NCBI GenBank assembly: GCA_029258015.1
Contig: JARHZT010000058.1
Location: 1 to 40,155, forward strand
Direction of reading: 5' to 3'
Length of the DNA stretch: 40,155 nucleotides
DNA from: Malacoplasma sp.
GTDB taxonomy: Bacteria > Bacillota_I > Bacilli_A > Mycoplasmatales > Mycoplasmoidaceae
The notes under the pieces were generated by a model that had not been told where the DNA came from, ran no database searches, and worked only from the letters and a program-made list of their open reading frames with translations. Positions 10,966-23,600 of the stretch are shown piece after piece. Position 1 is the stretch's first letter; each line of letters starts with the position of its first letter. A program made the position numbers and the translations under genes.

Positions 10966-11589
10966 TTAAATACTTTTCTTAACAGAAGTTGTTGTTTGAC
11001 TATTAATTTTTGGGCTTACATTTAATGGTCTTGTCGGCGCAACTGAAGGCACCTTATTATTTACTGCAATTGTTGAAACTTTTGCTGCTGGTTTAACACC
11101 AGCATTTATTGTTGGACTACTTGTAGTAATCTTTTTTGATGTTTCTTGAATTGTAACCTTTTTATTAACTAGTCTAGGAACATTTGGAGTAGCTAATGCA
11201 TTACTTGGTTTAACCATATTATTAACTGTTGTAGTTTTAACAACATTTACTTTAGGTTGTGCATTAACATTTGTATTCATTTGTTTTTTAACAGTTGTAT
11301 TTGGTTGATTTTTATTAACAAATTTAGAGATATCTAAACGATCTTTATAAATCATATAAAACACAATTGTTAATATCATTGTAATAATGAATAATATTGT
11401 GAATAAGATTCCTAAATTTCTAATCAATATAATTTGACTGTCTCCTGAACTTACTAATTGAGGTTGCATTCCAACAGTCACTCAACAACCAGCTAATGTT
11501 CCAAACAATAAAATAGAAATCTGAGAAAATATAAATGAAATTAACTTCGATTTAAATTTAGTTTGTTCTATTCTTCTTAAATTCGCCAT
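10966..11589 (-). CDS. Small two-pass membrane protein with Thr/Pro/Lys-rich tail (paralogue 1)
   Basis: 207 residues, family not recognised. A basic N-terminus (MANLRRIEQTKFKSK) is followed by TM1 (about 16-38, with a Trp from TGA), a short polar loop and TM2 (about 59-81). A long low-complexity, positively charged tail follows, which by the positive-inside rule should lie in the cytosol. It is a clear paralogue of the gene at 28244-28822. Both share KFKSKL-[IV]-[SA]-FIFSQ-[IL]-SILLFG around TM1, the post-TM2 Y-K-x-[RK]-LD-[IL]-SK, and the tail box LVNKK-[VI]-TIQE-[TS]-SKKI. Start: ATG 11587-11589, preceded by ATGGAGGCG, the same strong ribosome site as its paralogue. The tail could be a binding segment for a cytosolic or membrane partner; that is a guess. 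Confidence 0.8.
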
Positions 11590-11619
11590 TCTGTCACGCC
11601 TCCATTCTTTTTTTGATTT

Positions 11620-11625
11620 ATTATA
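11620..11625 (-). promoter_or_regulatory. Candidate -10 box for small two-pass protein gene
   Basis: Minus-strand TATAAT 31-36 bases upstream of the ATG and downstream of the preceding terminator. The -35 region is only TTATAA-like, so the call rests on position and the -10 box. Confidence 0.35.
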
Positions 11626-11645
11626 TAACAAAAAAAGACATATTA

Positions 11646-11678
11646 TAAAAAAAAATTACCTACATTTCAATAGGTAAT
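11646..11678 (-). terminator. Terminator after HAD phosphatase gene
   Basis: Minus-strand ATTACCTA, eight-base loop, TAGGTAAT, then nine consecutive T. The hairpin starts about 20 bases after the TAA at 11699. Confidence 0.85.
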
Positions 11679-11698
11679 GTATATTTTTTAATATTTTT

Positions 11699-12562
11699 TT
11701 AAAGTTTTAATATATCAATTAATTCTTTAGCAACACCATCTTCATCATTTGTATATGCTGTTATTTTACCAGATAGCAATTTAGCAGTATGTGATCCATT
11801 TTTCATAGCATAACCATTTGATTTAGTAAGCATTTCAATATCATTTTCTCCATCACCAAATGAATAAGTATTTTTTAATGGAATAGAATAGTAACTTGAT
11901 AAGAATTTAGCTACAGTACCTTTGTTTGAAAAAATTGAATTTATTTCAATTACAGTACCTTCACTATCTTGTGGTAATGATCAAGTTCTTACTATCAATG
12001 TACTAATTAAGTTTTTAATCTTAGAAGTTACTTCATCAATTGTGTCTTTATTTTTTAAGTAAATTAAAATAGAGTTTATATCTTTATTAATTAAATTAAT
12101 TTCAGATAATTTCATTAAATTTACATTATCTAGATTTTTATCTATGTGAAATTTTGATAAAAATTCTTTTTTAATGTATTCATTTTTTTCATTTGATAAA
12201 ACATATGCTCCATCAACGTTTTCAATAAAGATACATCCTATATTTTTAATTAAACTTTTATCTTTAAAAATCACTTTAACTATGTCTTTTGAAAAAGTTA
12301 AATTTATCAATGAAAAATCATTATCAGAAGGATTTGAAATGATACTTCCATTTAAATTAGCCATAATTGTTTTCAATCCTAAATCTTCATAAAATTTAAA
12401 AGCACTTCTTAGTGGTCTTCCAGTTGCTATACAAAAAATATGTCCTTTTTTTTGAATAGCTTTAATTGTTTTTATTGAAAAATCTGAAATAGTTGAATCA
12501 CTTCTTAACAACGTTCCATCTAAATCACATATTATTAGTTTTCTTTCCAAACTTGGTATCAT
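11699..12562 (-). CDS. Cof-type HAD-superfamily hydrolase (sugar/nucleotide phosphatase)
   Basis: 287-residue cytosolic phosphatase of the Cof/YidA (HAD type IIB) group, common in several copies in mycoplasmas. Motif I is ICDLDGTLL (nucleophile Asp13, acid/base Asp15), motif II lies in IFCIATGRPL, and motif IV is SFGDGENDIEML (about residues 234-245), which binds Mg2+. The cap domain lies between, about 85-190. Substrates of this group are phosphosugars, nucleotides or flavin phosphates; sequence does not decide. ATG 12560-12562 has GGAG upstream. The frame includes a TGA Trp at 11981-11983. It is monocistronic between two terminators and probably unrelated in function to the giant genes upstream of it. 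Confidence 0.93.
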
Positions 12563-12663
12563 ATAATCTCCGAATTCTTTTTTAGATTTATATTTTTATA
12601 AATTTCAAAAACCTAATGTAATTTTAATTTATTAAATTGTTATATTCAATAGCACAATGTAAT

Positions 12664-12694
12664 AAAAAAACAACCTCATAAGAAGTTGTTTTTT
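12664..12694 (-). terminator. Terminator at the end of the first giant-protein operon
   Basis: Stem AAAAAACAAC/GTTGTTTTTT with a short loop and a T-run on the minus strand, directly after the TAA at 12697. Confidence 0.8.
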
Positions 12695-12696
12695 AA

Positions 12697-15600
12697 TTAT
12701 TTAGCATTTTTTACATTTTCTGAAATTCATTTATTCAGTTTTTTATCATTTGCAAAGTAAATGCCATTGTAAATATAAGCTGTTTCACCTGTATAGTTGA
12801 AATTCTTTTGAGCATTATATTTTTTCATTAAGTAATTCATTACTGACTCAAGATCAGCAAATCCTATTTCCTTACCTGAAAGTTTAACAGTATAGATTTT
12901 TTTGATTTCATATCCATCATTTAAATCATTAAAGTTATTTTTACTATTTTCACGAGTTAATATGTTTTTGTTTTTTAGCAAGAAAGATGATTTATATCTA
13001 TTGAATAATTTATCTTTTGAACTTTCAATAGCTTTTGAAGCATCTTCAATAACATAATGTTGACTTTCTGGTAAAGTTCCACTCAAGTTGATATTAGATT
13101 TTAAATCATTAGCAGTGTTGTCTATAACATATTTTGTTTTATCAACACTTGCACTTGGTTGAACTATTGCACTATTTCTATATACAGCACCTGGGAAGAT
13201 AAATTTATTTGTTTCATCAATGAAGTTTGTTGATACTTTACCATTAGCAAATCCACTTTCTAAATCAGGTAAAACCGCAATACTTGTGTATCTAATGTTA
13301 TTAACAATATGTTCAGCTGCTGCTGATGTATTATCATCAGTTATATTTCCTGAAATTAAATTCATTGAAGCAGATAAGTATATAGAATTTTTGTTTAAGT
13401 TAGATGCGTTTATTGAACCATCTTCGTTTTTAACTAAATGTAAGTCTGTTAATACATTATTTGTTAATTCTTCAATACTTGTAGCTTTTTGTACATAGTT
13501 GTTATCTAATGGAATTAATGAATAGTTACTAGCAAAGTTACTTGTTTTTGCAACACTTCCACCATTTAACATGTATTTTATTTGGTCGTATTTAAGTTCA
13601 CTTCTATCATAATATCTATTTGAATTGAAATAGTAGTATTCACTAATTTGAGGAAGAGTTACTTGAACTGGATTAATTAATTCCATTCCCTCAATACCAG
13701 CTACTTGTTTTACTTCAAGACCCATATATTTATCAACAGTTAATCCACCATCTCAGTAGAAGTTAGTACCATTTGCTGTAGTATAAACATAAAAATCTTG
13801 TGTATGGTTTGTTTTTAACAATTCATAAACAAAGAAGAATATTTCTAAACCTGTTGCAACTGAAGCAAAAATAGTTGAACTAAAGTTTGTAACTTTTCTT
13901 AAACCATCTTTAACTTTATCAAAGTTTACTATACCTGCTCATTTTGCTTTTCTTCTTTCTCTAGAAATCTCACTAGGAGTTGGACTTAGAGAAGGGAAAG
14001 TACCACCACTTCCTAATGAAGGAGTTGAAGAAATCTCAATTTCTCATTCATCTATCATATTATTGATTTGGTCAAATTTCTTAGAAATTCTTGCAAAACT
14101 TTCATCTAATGGACTTACAAATGTTGCAGTAGATTTTGAAGAAGTGCTACTTCTTCTTGAGCGTATAGATAATACACTATCAACCCTTGATAAAGCTTCT
14201 GCTTTATTTTTTGCTGGGATTGAGTTGTAACTTCAATCTAATAATTCTTCTGCACTCTTTAATTCTAATTTTATGTCTGGAATTCTTTGTTCTTCTCTAA
14301 CTATAGGATTTAATAGTTCAGGCATAATGTTTGTATGAACATATTCCATTCATCCACTTTCTTCAGCAAACTTAGTTAAGAAACCACCTCTAGGTTTTTT
14401 GTGGAAGTCTATACCACCAGTTCTTTGAATAACTTGATTTGAACTTACATGAGTACTTATAGCATCTTCATAAAATAATTTTAATGTTGGGTGATTTGAT
14501 ACAGTCGGCACAGCCGAAGCATCTTCGCCAAGAGAGGGGTTTCAAGTGCTTGAACTACTTACATTTGTTTCAGATCATCAACTAGTTGTATCATCAAAAG
14601 TACTATCTCAACTACTTTGACTTGGAGAGCTTGGTCTGTTTGATGGAGTGTTTGAACCAATGCCAGCCCCAGGAGTTCCATTACCACGGTTAAAGTTATT
14701 ACTTCTATAGTGATTGTGAATTCTGTTAATAGAAACACCAGTCATGTATGCTGTACCTAAAGAAGATGAAATTAATCTTGTAAGTGCTATAGCAAAATCA
14801 GATGAATTAGATAAATTTTGTTGAGTGAATATGCCAGCATTTGTACGTCTATCAATTAATATAGCCATATATACTTGGTAAGCATTCATTTCAGGATTTG
14901 CACTAATTAAGTTTATAAAAGCACCTAATTTATCAATTGATTTATCATGACTATAAATTTTACCTAAGTATCCACCTCTAATAATTGCACCTGTTTCTAA
15001 ATAAGTTTTTATTTCTAACCTTAATATAGATTCAGATAGAGCAAAATTAGTGCTATTTTTAGAAGCCATACCTGTAAGCATTGAATTTAATGATGTTTTT
15101 GTGTGAAGAGTTGATAGTTTGTTGAATTCTTCTTTTTGAGTTTCAAGTTTTTTTGAATCTAATGCTTTAACATCAGCTCTATGTGAATGTTTAATGAATA
15201 ATACAAGCATTTCATCATAAGAAAGTTTTGAAAATATTTCATATATTGGTTTTATATGTTCTTCAATACTATAATATGAAAATTCATCTTTAAAAATTCC
15301 AAAATCCACTAAATAATCATTATCAATTGATTTGAAAGGAATTAATCCAGAAGACATAATAATGTTATTTTGTGCACCAATGTATGTAGACATAGCTGCT
15401 ATTAAGTTAGGATAATTTTTTTTGATTTCATTTAAAAAGAAAGTAGAAGAAGTATTTAGATCATATTCACCATTTCCAATGTTAAAGAATTTTTTAACAT
15501 TAAACCCTTGTAAAATTACAGGATTGTTTAATGTAACTATTTCAATAGCATCTTGAATGAAATCACAAACGTTTGTAAAGTAGTCTAAAACTAAATTTAA

Positions 15601-16914
15601 TGCTTCTTGTCCTAAATTGTATGAAACAATTCTTTGCATCAAGAAACTATAAAGAACAGGTATTTTAAAGAATGTATTATATTTATTACCATTCATTAAG
15701 TTGAAGTTTGCACTAACAACTTCATTTTTTAAACTTTTATTGATTTTTCCTAATTCTATTAAGAATCATTCATCATAAGTCATCTCTTTAATTGGTGATT
15801 GAAGCATTGTTCTAAACAACAATGGATCTTTACCTTGTTCTTGAGCTTCGTATAAATTAACAACATTATCATCATTAATAATTGTTGAAAAGAATGAACC
15901 AATCATAGAATCAACTTTAGATTCAGCATAAGCTTTGTGATTTACACCATTAACTTTTTTTCACATTTTTTTATTAGTGAATGAACCTATATCTAAAGTT
16001 CCTTCATAAAAGTATGGTCCTATAAGGTTATTGTCATCCATGTTATCTATAACATATCTGCTTTCGCCTTCATTTGAGTGCATATGGATATAGTCTAAGT
16101 CATCAAAACGAACTTCATTATGAATCTTATCTATATTATCTTTTGTAATATCAAAAGATTTTTTAGAAACTGAATTAGTATATCTTAATGTTTTTTGAGA
16201 GTTAGATTCAATGAAACTTAAAACTTCTACAAATGCATTTTGACTATTTAAATTAATTGGAGAAGAAACTATACCATTAGCACCTTTTAAAATTATTGTG
16301 CTATTTTTATTAATTTCTCTTTGATTTGGGAAGTAATCTTTTATTAAATATTCTCTTAAATCTTCTTTATTATCAAAGTAAATATTATTGAAATACAATG
16401 CATTTTTTACACTTTTATTAAAGTATGAATTATATGCTTCATCTTCGTTGTTATATACAACATTATTTAAACCTTGGTAGGCTTTAACAGTTTCATTTTT
16501 TACATCATAAATATACGGTCTAGCGCTTTCAGAAATAACACCACTTTCATTTACATAGTTTTTTAGATTAACATTTGTTTTTACCGTTCTTTCTTTTGCA
16601 TACTTTTCAAAAATTTCATCCTGTAATTCTTTAGGACTATTAAAAGTTTGCACTCTTCCATTTTCATCAATAAAACTTCAAGTTGAACCATATCCTTCAA
16701 CACTAGTTTTTTCTGAGTTATTCTTAACATATTTCACAACAGAATTCATTGAATTGAAAGTTTTGTTGTCAAAAATAAATCTTGTTGTTGAGAAATGAGA
16801 TATACACAAACCAACCGGTACAGCAGTTAGTGTTAATGCCATTGATCCCAATATAATATTCTTTTTAGTCAAATATCTAGAAATATCTTTTTTGATATTC
16901 TTTTTATTTTTCAT
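12697..16914 (-). CDS. Giant membrane protein type A, copy 1 (unrecognised family)
   Basis: 1405 residues in one frame with many TGA (Trp) codons; I checked every interval between TGA codons and saw no TAA or TAG. Order: basic N-terminus; TM1 (19-39); unit LFDN-like at 48-65; Trp79 unit ending FNSPKEL; unit LYFNNIYFDNKEDLREYL (about 172-191); YVIDN (288-292) then GPYFYEG. A helical domain follows (about 318-700) containing NGNKYNTFFKIP (408-) and GNGEYDLN (480-487), then probable TM2 (707-727). A Ser-rich linker of about 280 residues leads to TM3 (1014-1033), the WDGG box (about 1054), unit YYYFNSNRYYDRSELK (about 1093-1110), a second YVIDN (1262-1266) and a final unit YIYNGIYFANDKKLNKW, nine residues before the end. 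Closest relative in the window is 29321-33586. Probable surface protein; function unknown. Confidence 0.85.
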
Positions 16915-16917
16915 AAA

Positions 16918-16927
16918 CCTCACCTCT
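16918..16927 (-). promoter_or_regulatory. Ribosome binding site deciding the type A copy 1 start
   Basis: AGAGGTGAGG on the minus strand, three bases before ATG 16912-16914 from its end. A GTG at 16921-16923 in the same frame lies inside this site and is therefore not the start. The site falls between the stop of the upstream gene (16933) and the ATG. Confidence 0.7.
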
Positions 16928-16932
16928 TTTCT

Positions 16933-19900
16933 TTAAATTCCGTTTTGTGAATAATTTTTTACTCATTTTCTTATTTCATTTTCATTTTTGAAATAAATTC
17001 CATTATATAAGTATGATGTTTCTATGTATGTACTTTTATTCTTTTTGATATTAGTGTAAGCTTCGATGTATTTGTTTGCTTTATCACGATCAAAAAACAT
17101 TGCATCTAGTTTACCAGGGATTTTAACAGTATAGATGTTTACTGTCTTAAAATTTGAATCTAATTTAGAATATACATTTTTTGGATTAACTACATTATTT
17201 GTTAAATCATTATTTAATGCATACTTACTAGATATACTAAATTTAGATTTAAAGTTATTATACAACTGCTTTTCAGATTCAATAGTTGCATTATAGGCAT
17301 TTGGATTTTTATAATCATTACTATTAAGCTTTTCTCAATCAATATTTTTATTGCTCATTTCATTTGCTGAATTATCAACAATGTACTTAGAAGATTCACT
17401 AGAATTATTAATTATTCTAGTTGGAGTTCAAACGATTCCGGGAATTAAAACTTTATTATTTTCAACACTTGGGATCGCATTACCATCTTTAGTTTCTGGT
17501 AATTTTGTAAATCAAGTAGGTCTAATATTATCTAATATATTCTTAACTACAAGACTTATTTTACCCCAAATATCTGTATTTGTACCATTTCATTTAAATG
17601 ACACATTAGATAAGTATCTTGACTCTTTATTAATATTTATAGAAGTTATTACTCCTTCATTATTAGTTTGAATACCTATATCATTAAGAATTGCATTCAT
17701 CATTTCTTCAAATGTATCATATGCAAGATTTGAAGAAGTACCATTAGTTTTATCAAATCCAAATTTCTTTTTGAATCTATCAATATCATTTTCATAATGA
17801 TTACTGAAAATGTATTCTAACTGAGTTGATTTCAACTCATCTTCACTATAGTATCTATTTCCATTATAGTAATAAAATTCTTGAACTTGCGGAAGCACAT
17901 ATTCTACAGGTTTAACTAATTTCATTTGTTCTATTGTGCTAGTTTCTTTTATCTCAAATCCTAAGTATCTACTTATGATTTCACCGCCATCTCAAACAAA
18001 TTCTTTTCCATCTGGAGTTGTGTAAACATAATAAATCGTTTCTCTAGTTTCTTTGAATATGTTATAAGCTAGTAATGCTACTTCCAATAAGAAGAAACTG
18101 GCTCCAAGAATTGGTGCTCCTATTTCTAGAATTCCTACAACTTTATCTAAGTTTCAAAAGAAATTAAATGATGACACTTTTGAAGGTTTATTAATTGTAA
18201 TGTTTCCTATATCACTATCTAAATAATAAGAAACAATTTTAGTCTTATTTTTAAATGCAGCAAATGTATCAGCAATTCTTCAATATGTATTTCTAATACA
18301 TTGTTTTATAGTGTCAAATCTTATAGATACTAATGGTTTTAAGATTCCACCATTTCAATCTACTGTTAATATTTTTTCTCAATAAAGATTGTTGATTGTA
18401 GTTGCAACTAATCCAGCAGTTATTAATGAAGTTGCTGCAAATGTTGCAACATTATGGATAAGTTGTGTAGGATTCGCTATTTCATCATGAGTTTTAAATA
18501 CTACAGCTCCATTTCTCATGTCAGCAATAATTGCTAAATAAGAAACATATGGATCAATTTCACTATTACCTTTAATTCCATTTATAAATGAAGGTAATGC
18601 AGAACCTAATTGTTCTAACATCCCACCAGGAACTATAAAGTTTTCATTTATATATTTTTCAATTTCAACTTCTAAAGCATTTTTTGAAAATATATATTCA
18701 ACTGTGTTTTTAGCAACAACAGTTTTTAAGAATATTGAAAGTGGTATATTGTTTGCAACAAAGACTTTTCCTAATTCTGCTTCTCAAGTTGCTTGATCAA
18801 GTTTTTTAATTTCTTGAACTTCTTTAAGAGTTGAAGATTCTACATATTTTTTAACAAAATCATTTGAAAAATCTAGTGATGAATATACATTGTATATATT
18901 TTCAAATTTTTGTTCATTAGCAAAATATTCTTGTTCAGAAATTAAACTAAATTCTTTAAATAAGAAACTGTTATCATTTCCTCTAAACGGAATTAATCCA
19001 GCCATTAATGTGATATTACTTAATGCTTCTAGATAAACCACCATTGAAGTTACTAATTTTGGGTAACTCTTTTTAAGTTCATCCATAAAGTATTCAATAT
19101 TTACATTTAAATCAAATTCACTATTTCCTATACCAAAAAATTCTTTTACATTAAATTTTTTACCAACACTATTTATTAGTAATGATTGATCTAAAATAAT
19201 TGATTCTAATGCAGCTTGAAGATAGTTTGCGATTTTTGTAAAGTAATTAATTGTTATATTAATTATTTTTTTACCAGCACCATTTAAAACTAATCTTTGA
19301 AGAATAGAAGAATACATTATTGGTAATTTATAAAAAGTATTAAATTTTTTACTTTTCATTAAATTAATTAATATTTCCATTACATCACTATAAACAGTTG
19401 GCGCTTCATTTCTTAAATCATTTAAATATTCTTCATCTAAACTTATATCTTTATTTTTGATTCCGGGCATTAATGTTCTAAAAATTGTTGGAACTTTATT
19501 TTCCATACTATTTTCTTGCATATTTAATGTATTGTCATCATTTATAATTGAAGTAAAAAATTCTCCAATCATGATATCAATTTTACCTTCTTGTCATACC
19601 TGGTTACTTAGATTAGTTGATTTTCTTCACATATCTTTATTCATGAATGCGCCAACATCTAGATTTCCTTGGTAGAAGTATGGACCCATTAAATTATGTG
19701 GATCACTTTTATCATTATCAATAACATATCTACTTTTACCTTGATTTGATTGAATATGAATGTATTGAAGGTCTTTTAGATTTATCTTATCGAAATTTTC
19801 TCTTAAGTTATCTTTATTTAATGTTATTAGTCCATCTTTCGAACTATTATATTGAATAGTGCTGTACATATTGTTTTCAACAAAACTTTTTATTAATACA

Positions 19901-20622
19901 ATAGCAGATTTTTCATTTATATTAATTGGAGCAGATTCAGTGCCATCTGGAGCTTTTATTATTATTGATTCAACACTTTCTGGTTTATTAATAAAATAAT
20001 GTTTTTTTAAGTATTCTTCCAAATCAGCTTTTGTATTAAAGTAGTATCCATTAAATTGAAAAGCACTTTGTGGTTGGTAATATGATTTTGTAGCTTCTTC
20101 TACATTGTATGAAATTTCATCTTTTGAAGTCTGATATATTTTAGTTTGAACATTGTTAATATTTATGTCATCTTTAGCTAAAAACTTCCAGAATCCATCA
20201 TTAACAATTTCACCACTAGCTGTATTAGAATTTGCATATAATTCAAGTTTATTTATATCTGTAGTAGTAATATAAGAGTTTGTATCTAATTTAATATTAA
20301 ATTGTTCAGATAAAGCATTTTGAAGTTCTGCAGGAGAATTGTATTTATATTCTTTATTTCCAATTTTTAATGATCAATAAGAATTATTTTTTTCTACTTG
20401 ATAGCTATTTTTATCAGAATTTCTTTTTATATAATTAACAATTTCGTTTTGATTTCTAAATTTTTTACCTTCAAAATCAATATTCTCATTATTCATAACA
20501 ACAACACTAGCTGTAACAGTAGTTGGAATGACCACTAACAAACCAATCATAGATGATAATAATAATGATTTTTTTAATGATATTTTTTTCTTTAAACTTA
20601 AATTTCTTTTATTTTTTTTCAT
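16933..20622 (-). CDS. Giant membrane protein type B, copy 1 (unrecognised family)
   Basis: 1229 residues, open throughout in code 4. The Lys-rich start (MKKNKRNLSLKKK) precedes TM1 (19-42). Unit IDFEGKKFRNQNEIVNYI follows at about 48-65, then the Trp unit ending YNSPAEL (about 83-102), unit FQFNGYYFNTKADLEEYL (about 185-206) and YVIDN (about 299) with GPYFYQG. The helical domain contains KKFNTFYKLP (about 425) and GNSEFDLN (499-506). TM2 is about 721-743 and TM3 about 835-856. The linker between them is only about 90 residues, much shorter than in types A and C. The WDGG box begins at Trp877, the same position as in copy 2. The C-terminal half holds QEFYYYNGNRYYSEDELK, Y-I-V-D-N (about 1080) and the final unit YLYNGIYFKNENEIRKW. 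ATG 20620-20622 has AAAGAGG upstream. Closest relative is 33632-37327. Confidence 0.85.
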
Positions 20623-20662
20623 TTGTATGCCTCTTTATTATTTTTAAATTCACCTACTTTTT

Positions 20663-23600
20663 TTAATTAATGTTATTGTTTTTCTTTAAGAATTTTTTTA
20701 ATGATTCAATGTTTTCAAAACGTATGTCTTTGTATTCGTAAACTTTTTTGAAGTTCTTTTCAAATCCAAGTTTTTTATAAACATAGTTATTAGCTTCTTC
20801 TCTAGAAATAAAATATCTAATTTCTTTATTAAGTCTTACTACATATAGATTTGTAACAATTCAGTTGCTATTTAATGTATTGAAACTATCTGTTTTAATA
20901 ACATCAGTTACTAATACATTTTTAGAACTAATTGTTGGTTTAACTTGTTCTATAAACATTTCTTTAATTTTTTTGTTTGCTAATAAATCTGCTTCTATTT
21001 CATTTGTAGTTATATATTGATTACTTGACTTAGATACAGTCATATTTGCACTATTATCAATTATGTATTTCATACTTAAATCTTTATTTTCTTTTATTGC
21101 ACCTAATTCATAGTACATACCAGGATAAACAAAGTCTTTTTTACTTCCATTAGTTTTACCATTTTCATCAAGCTCAGGTAATAAAGCTATTTTTGTTTTT
21201 CTAATTTTTGAAGCTATTTGATTTGCTTTAGTTACATTATCATTTGAACTAGATACCACACTATCTGCAAATGCATAACTTGAAGATGATAGATATTGTG
21301 ATTGTTGATTTATCTTTGAAAAATCATATTGGTTTTCACCATTGTTTTCAGTAACAATGATATTTAAGTCTTTATATACATTTGCTATTAATTCATTAAT
21401 AGTTGGATAAGAATCAGCATAAATATCATTTAAACTATGCAATGTATATCTTAAATTGAAGTTTTTATTGACACCAGAATAACCATTTTGAACCATGTAA
21501 TTTACTTGATCTTTTTTAAGTTCTGAAGTGTTGTAATATTTAATACCATTGTAGTAATAAAATTCTTCAATTTGTGGAAGAGTAATTTGAACTGGATCAA
21601 TTAATCTCATTCCTTCTATACCATGCATTTGTTGTACATCCAATCCCATGAATTTACTTACTGTTACACCACCATCTCAAATAAATTCTGTACCATCACT
21701 TGTTGTATAAACATATAAATCTTTAATGTATTGAACTTCTATTAAACTATATACTAAAAAGAATATTTCTAGCGCTGTAATACCAGTTGATATCAATGGA
21801 GTCATAATTTTTTTAGTGAATGATCCAATTTTTTTCATTTTTTCTCATGATCTGTTTGTTCAATCAGCTACCTTAGAAGCAGATATTCTCTTTCTAAATG
21901 AATATGTGAACGTAGTTTGATGAGTTGGAGTTGGTTTGTTTGGTCTTCCAGGAGGTGGTGGAGGAGGAGTTGAAGGTGGTGAACCAATACTTGAAGTAGA
22001 AGGTAATGAAATTTCTGAATTTATACTTACACTTCTTCTAGTAAATGATGCATTATCAATTGCATCTAGCTCATCCATTGGGAATACCAAACTTAAATAA
22101 TCAGGTTCATTCGGGAATATCTTATCTGCTGAAACACCAGATTTTATAGATAAAGATTTCACTGAACCATTGCCATCTTTTCCAACAGGAACTGAAGGAG
22201 TATTATTAAAAGAATATCTAATATTACTTAAATCTCCATCTAATAAACCTCCAATTGATACATTTGGATCAACATTGATCGGAACTCTATGTCCACTAGT
22301 TGTAGCAAAATCAATATCCATTCCATATTCACTTAATCATGCAAAATTATTTTTTATTTCATTAATTCCGCTAGAGAATGAACTTTTATTTGCTCTTCTA
22401 AATAAATTTTGATTTGCATAAACTGTAAAATCAATTCTACTTACCGGAACTTTTCCAATTGCATCATTAATCCCATTTTGTAAGAACTTTAAGTCAGCAT
22501 ATCATAATCCTTCATCATTTTTTCCACGAGTTTGTGATATATTATTTACTTTACTTCTAACAATAATTGAATCAGAAGGACCTATTATAGATGAACCACC
22601 AGAACCAATAGTTCCACTCATAGAACCATTTTCTAATGATGAACCAATAGTATTAACTGATGAAATAGAACTACTATCAATTAAATCTCAAATTGGATGA
22701 GAACTTGTACTTGGGAAACTGTATTCAGATCTACCAGATGATAAAGTATCATTTGAGCTACCATAGTTATTAACTACTGATGAACTTACACTATATCTAC
22801 CACTTTTATAAATCGAATTAATTGTAGAACCAGCAAGGTATGCTGTACCTAATCCATATGTAATAACTCTTGTTAATGCCATTGCAAAATTTATAGGATT
22901 TGCAACAGATTGACTATCTATAATTCTAAGATTCATTTTTACATCAATCAAGAAAACCATATATGCTTTATAAGCATCTACATTTTCATTTTCAGTAACA
23001 TATTTAATAAATAAATCTAATTTACTTAATTCAGGATTGTCATTATAAATTTGTTCTAGGTAACCACCTTTCATTAAATGAGCACCAGAATTAATAAATA
23101 TTCTTATTTCATTATTTAAAATAGTTCTAGCTAAATTGTGGTGGTAACTATTTTTAGATCCAACACTTTTTAGAATAATACCCATTGTTGTAACTGAGTA
23201 TTTAGCTTTTAAGTTATCTAAAGCTTCATCTCATTTATCAGTTGGCATAGAAGCTATTTTTTTAACTTCAGGATTAGTTGAATTTGGAATATATCAAGCT
23301 AATAAGTTTGCATAGTCAGTTTGAGAATACGTTGTATAAACAACAGCTAATTTTTCATAAATATTGTAATATTCAGATTCAGTTATTATTTTATTTTCAA
23401 TTAAATAATTTTGATTAAAACTTACAAACGGAATCAAACCACCAGTCATGAACATATTATTTGCAGCACCAAGGTATGCATCCATTGCTGCTATTAATCT
23501 TGGATATGTTTTGATTTCTGCTAAAAAGTATTCAACAGAAGTATTTAAATTGTATTCCCCATCACCAATTCTAAATAAATCTTTAACATTGAATTTCTTA